From assembly GCA_900550385.1 (NCBI GenBank), contig URRZ01000060.1:1-13413 (forward strand): 13,413 nucleotides of DNA, in the 5' to 3' direction. Below, piece by piece: positions 12,877 to 13,413 of the stretch. The notes beneath the pieces were generated by a model, which made no database searches, had not been told where the DNA came from, and saw only the letters and a program-made list of their open reading frames with translations. The DNA comes from an uncultured Coriobacteriaceae bacterium. GTDB lineage: Bacteria > Actinomycetota > Coriobacteriia > Coriobacteriales > Eggerthellaceae. Made by a program: the position numbers and the translations under genes. The stretch's first letter is position 1. Each line of letters begins with the position of its first letter.

Positions 12877-13413
12877 CGGAAACGCCGAATAGGGAAAACG
12901 ACAGCGCGGACGCGTCCGGCGGACGCCGCGAGCGGGAAGCCGGATACGGCGCGCCGCGCCATGCCGCGCGCGCGGCGGGCAACCGTCCCGAGCAGGCGCC
13001 GTCGTACCGCCACGCCCCCCGCACCAGCACCCCGGAGGAGACGAAGCGCCGCTTGAAGGCGCAGAGCAGGCGCGCCGCCTCGAAAAACCCCCTATCCAAG
13101 AAGATCGCCGCTGCGCGGAACCCTCTTCCGGGAGAAAGGGCCCCGCAGCGCGCCGCTGCCGACGGCGCCGGACGCGGCGGCTTCGGGGGGCGCCGCAGCG
13201 CGCCGAAGGGGCAGGTGCGGACCCACAAGCCGATCTTCCTGGCGCGCGCCATCAGCAGCTGGTGGGACCGCCTGCTGGGGATCGTCATGGAGGGCAAGCT
13301 CGACGAGCAGCGCGACATGTACGCCTCGCATCGCACCACGCGCGACTACGTGTGGAACTCGGTGGGCACCGGTCTTTGGGGCATGGGGTGCCCCCTGCTC
13401 ACCATCGTCTGCA
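12873..13413 (+). CDS. Polysaccharide flippase-like membrane protein with basic N-terminal extension (partial, 3' end outside window)
   Basis: The reading frame stays open from the ATG at 12873 to the window end (180 codons seen). Residues 1-120 are Arg/Ala/Pro/Gly-rich, charged and probably disordered, without a signal peptide. Residues 121-157 look amphipathic (IFLARAISSWWDRLLGIVME). From 158, DYVWNSVGTGLWGMGCPLLT is the start of a first membrane segment in the style of polysaccharide/O-antigen exporters of the MATE-like (MOP) flippase superfamily, which move lipid-linked sugars across the membrane. Only that segment is visible, so the family call is tentative. A ~120-aa basic cytoplasmic extension is unusual for such proteins and may bind a partner or the membrane. 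No alternative in-frame start with a Shine-Dalgarno site exists upstream. Confidence 0.6.
   Translation, partial: MTETPNRENDSADASGGRREREAGYGAPRHAARAAGNRPEQAPSYRHAPRTSTPEETKRRLKAQSRRAASKNPLSKKIAAARNPLPGERAPQRAAADGAGRGGFGGRRSAPKGQVRTHKPIFLARAISSWWDRLLGIVMEGKLDEQRDMYASHRTTRDYVWNSVGTGLWGMGCPLLTIVC

Noticed and set aside
1..13413. CRISPR array, insertion sequence or prophage genes
   Set aside because: No regularly spaced identical 25-40 nt repeats, no transposase, integrase or phage structural motifs in any frame. The phased GATTC sites near 11092 are far too short to be CRISPR repeats.

Overview
High-GC bacterial DNA with short intergenic gaps, genes on both strands and good Shine-Dalgarno sites (GGAGG, AGGAGG). 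The bacterial-type LeuRS, TruA, NhaD-like antiporter, UroD-fold protein and DUF3990/Xre pair together suggest an anaerobic gut actinobacterium of the Coriobacteriia, probably Eggerthellaceae. This is inferred from protein style and codon use. There is no rRNA or other marker here to prove it.

Layout. 1-1740: an AGCS-family sodium:alanine/glycine symporter (+) with its own promoter region and a strong intrinsic terminator. 1750-3345: a composite intergenic repeat, a Nudix hydrolase (-) and a divergent flavodoxin-fold iron-sulfur flavoprotein-like oxidoreductase (+), separated by a 15-bp inverted repeat. 3351-4725: a two-gene minus-strand module, a DUF3990 (ADP-ribosyltransferase-like) protein followed by an overlapping Xre-type helix-turn-helix protein. 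A perfect 15-bp palindrome overlaps its promoter. This looks like an autoregulated toxin-antitoxin-type unit. 4750-8726: minus-strand housekeeping genes leuS, truA and a small gene overlapping truA by ATGA. The leuS-truA gap holds a 33-nt repeat and a 101-nt nested hairpin. 8785-9541: a Phd/YefM-RelE/ParE toxin-antitoxin operon (+). 9553-10611: a UroD-fold (MtaA/CmuA-like) protein (-). 10612-11232: a 621-base gene-poor stretch with hairpins and a 22-nt phased GATTC array leading into an NhaD-type Na+/H+ antiporter (+, 11233-12618). 12641-13413: terminator, TATAAT promoter, a five-codon upstream ORF, and the start of a polysaccharide-flippase-like membrane protein with a long basic N-terminal extension. 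It runs off the window.

How the genes fit together. The two sodium-linked transporters (AGCS uptake, NhaD antiport) are compatible with use of a sodium gradient, but they are far apart and show no shared regulation. leuS, truA and the small gene form a translation-related block. Two different toxin-antitoxin-like modules, each with a symmetric element at its promoter, flank that block. No CRISPR array, transposase, rRNA or tRNA gene was recognised. The most unusual items are the DUF3990/Xre module with its palindromic promoter, the leuS-truA 101-nt hairpin beside a dispersed repeat with covarying stem bases, the phased repeats before nhaD, and the upstream mini-ORF of the last gene.
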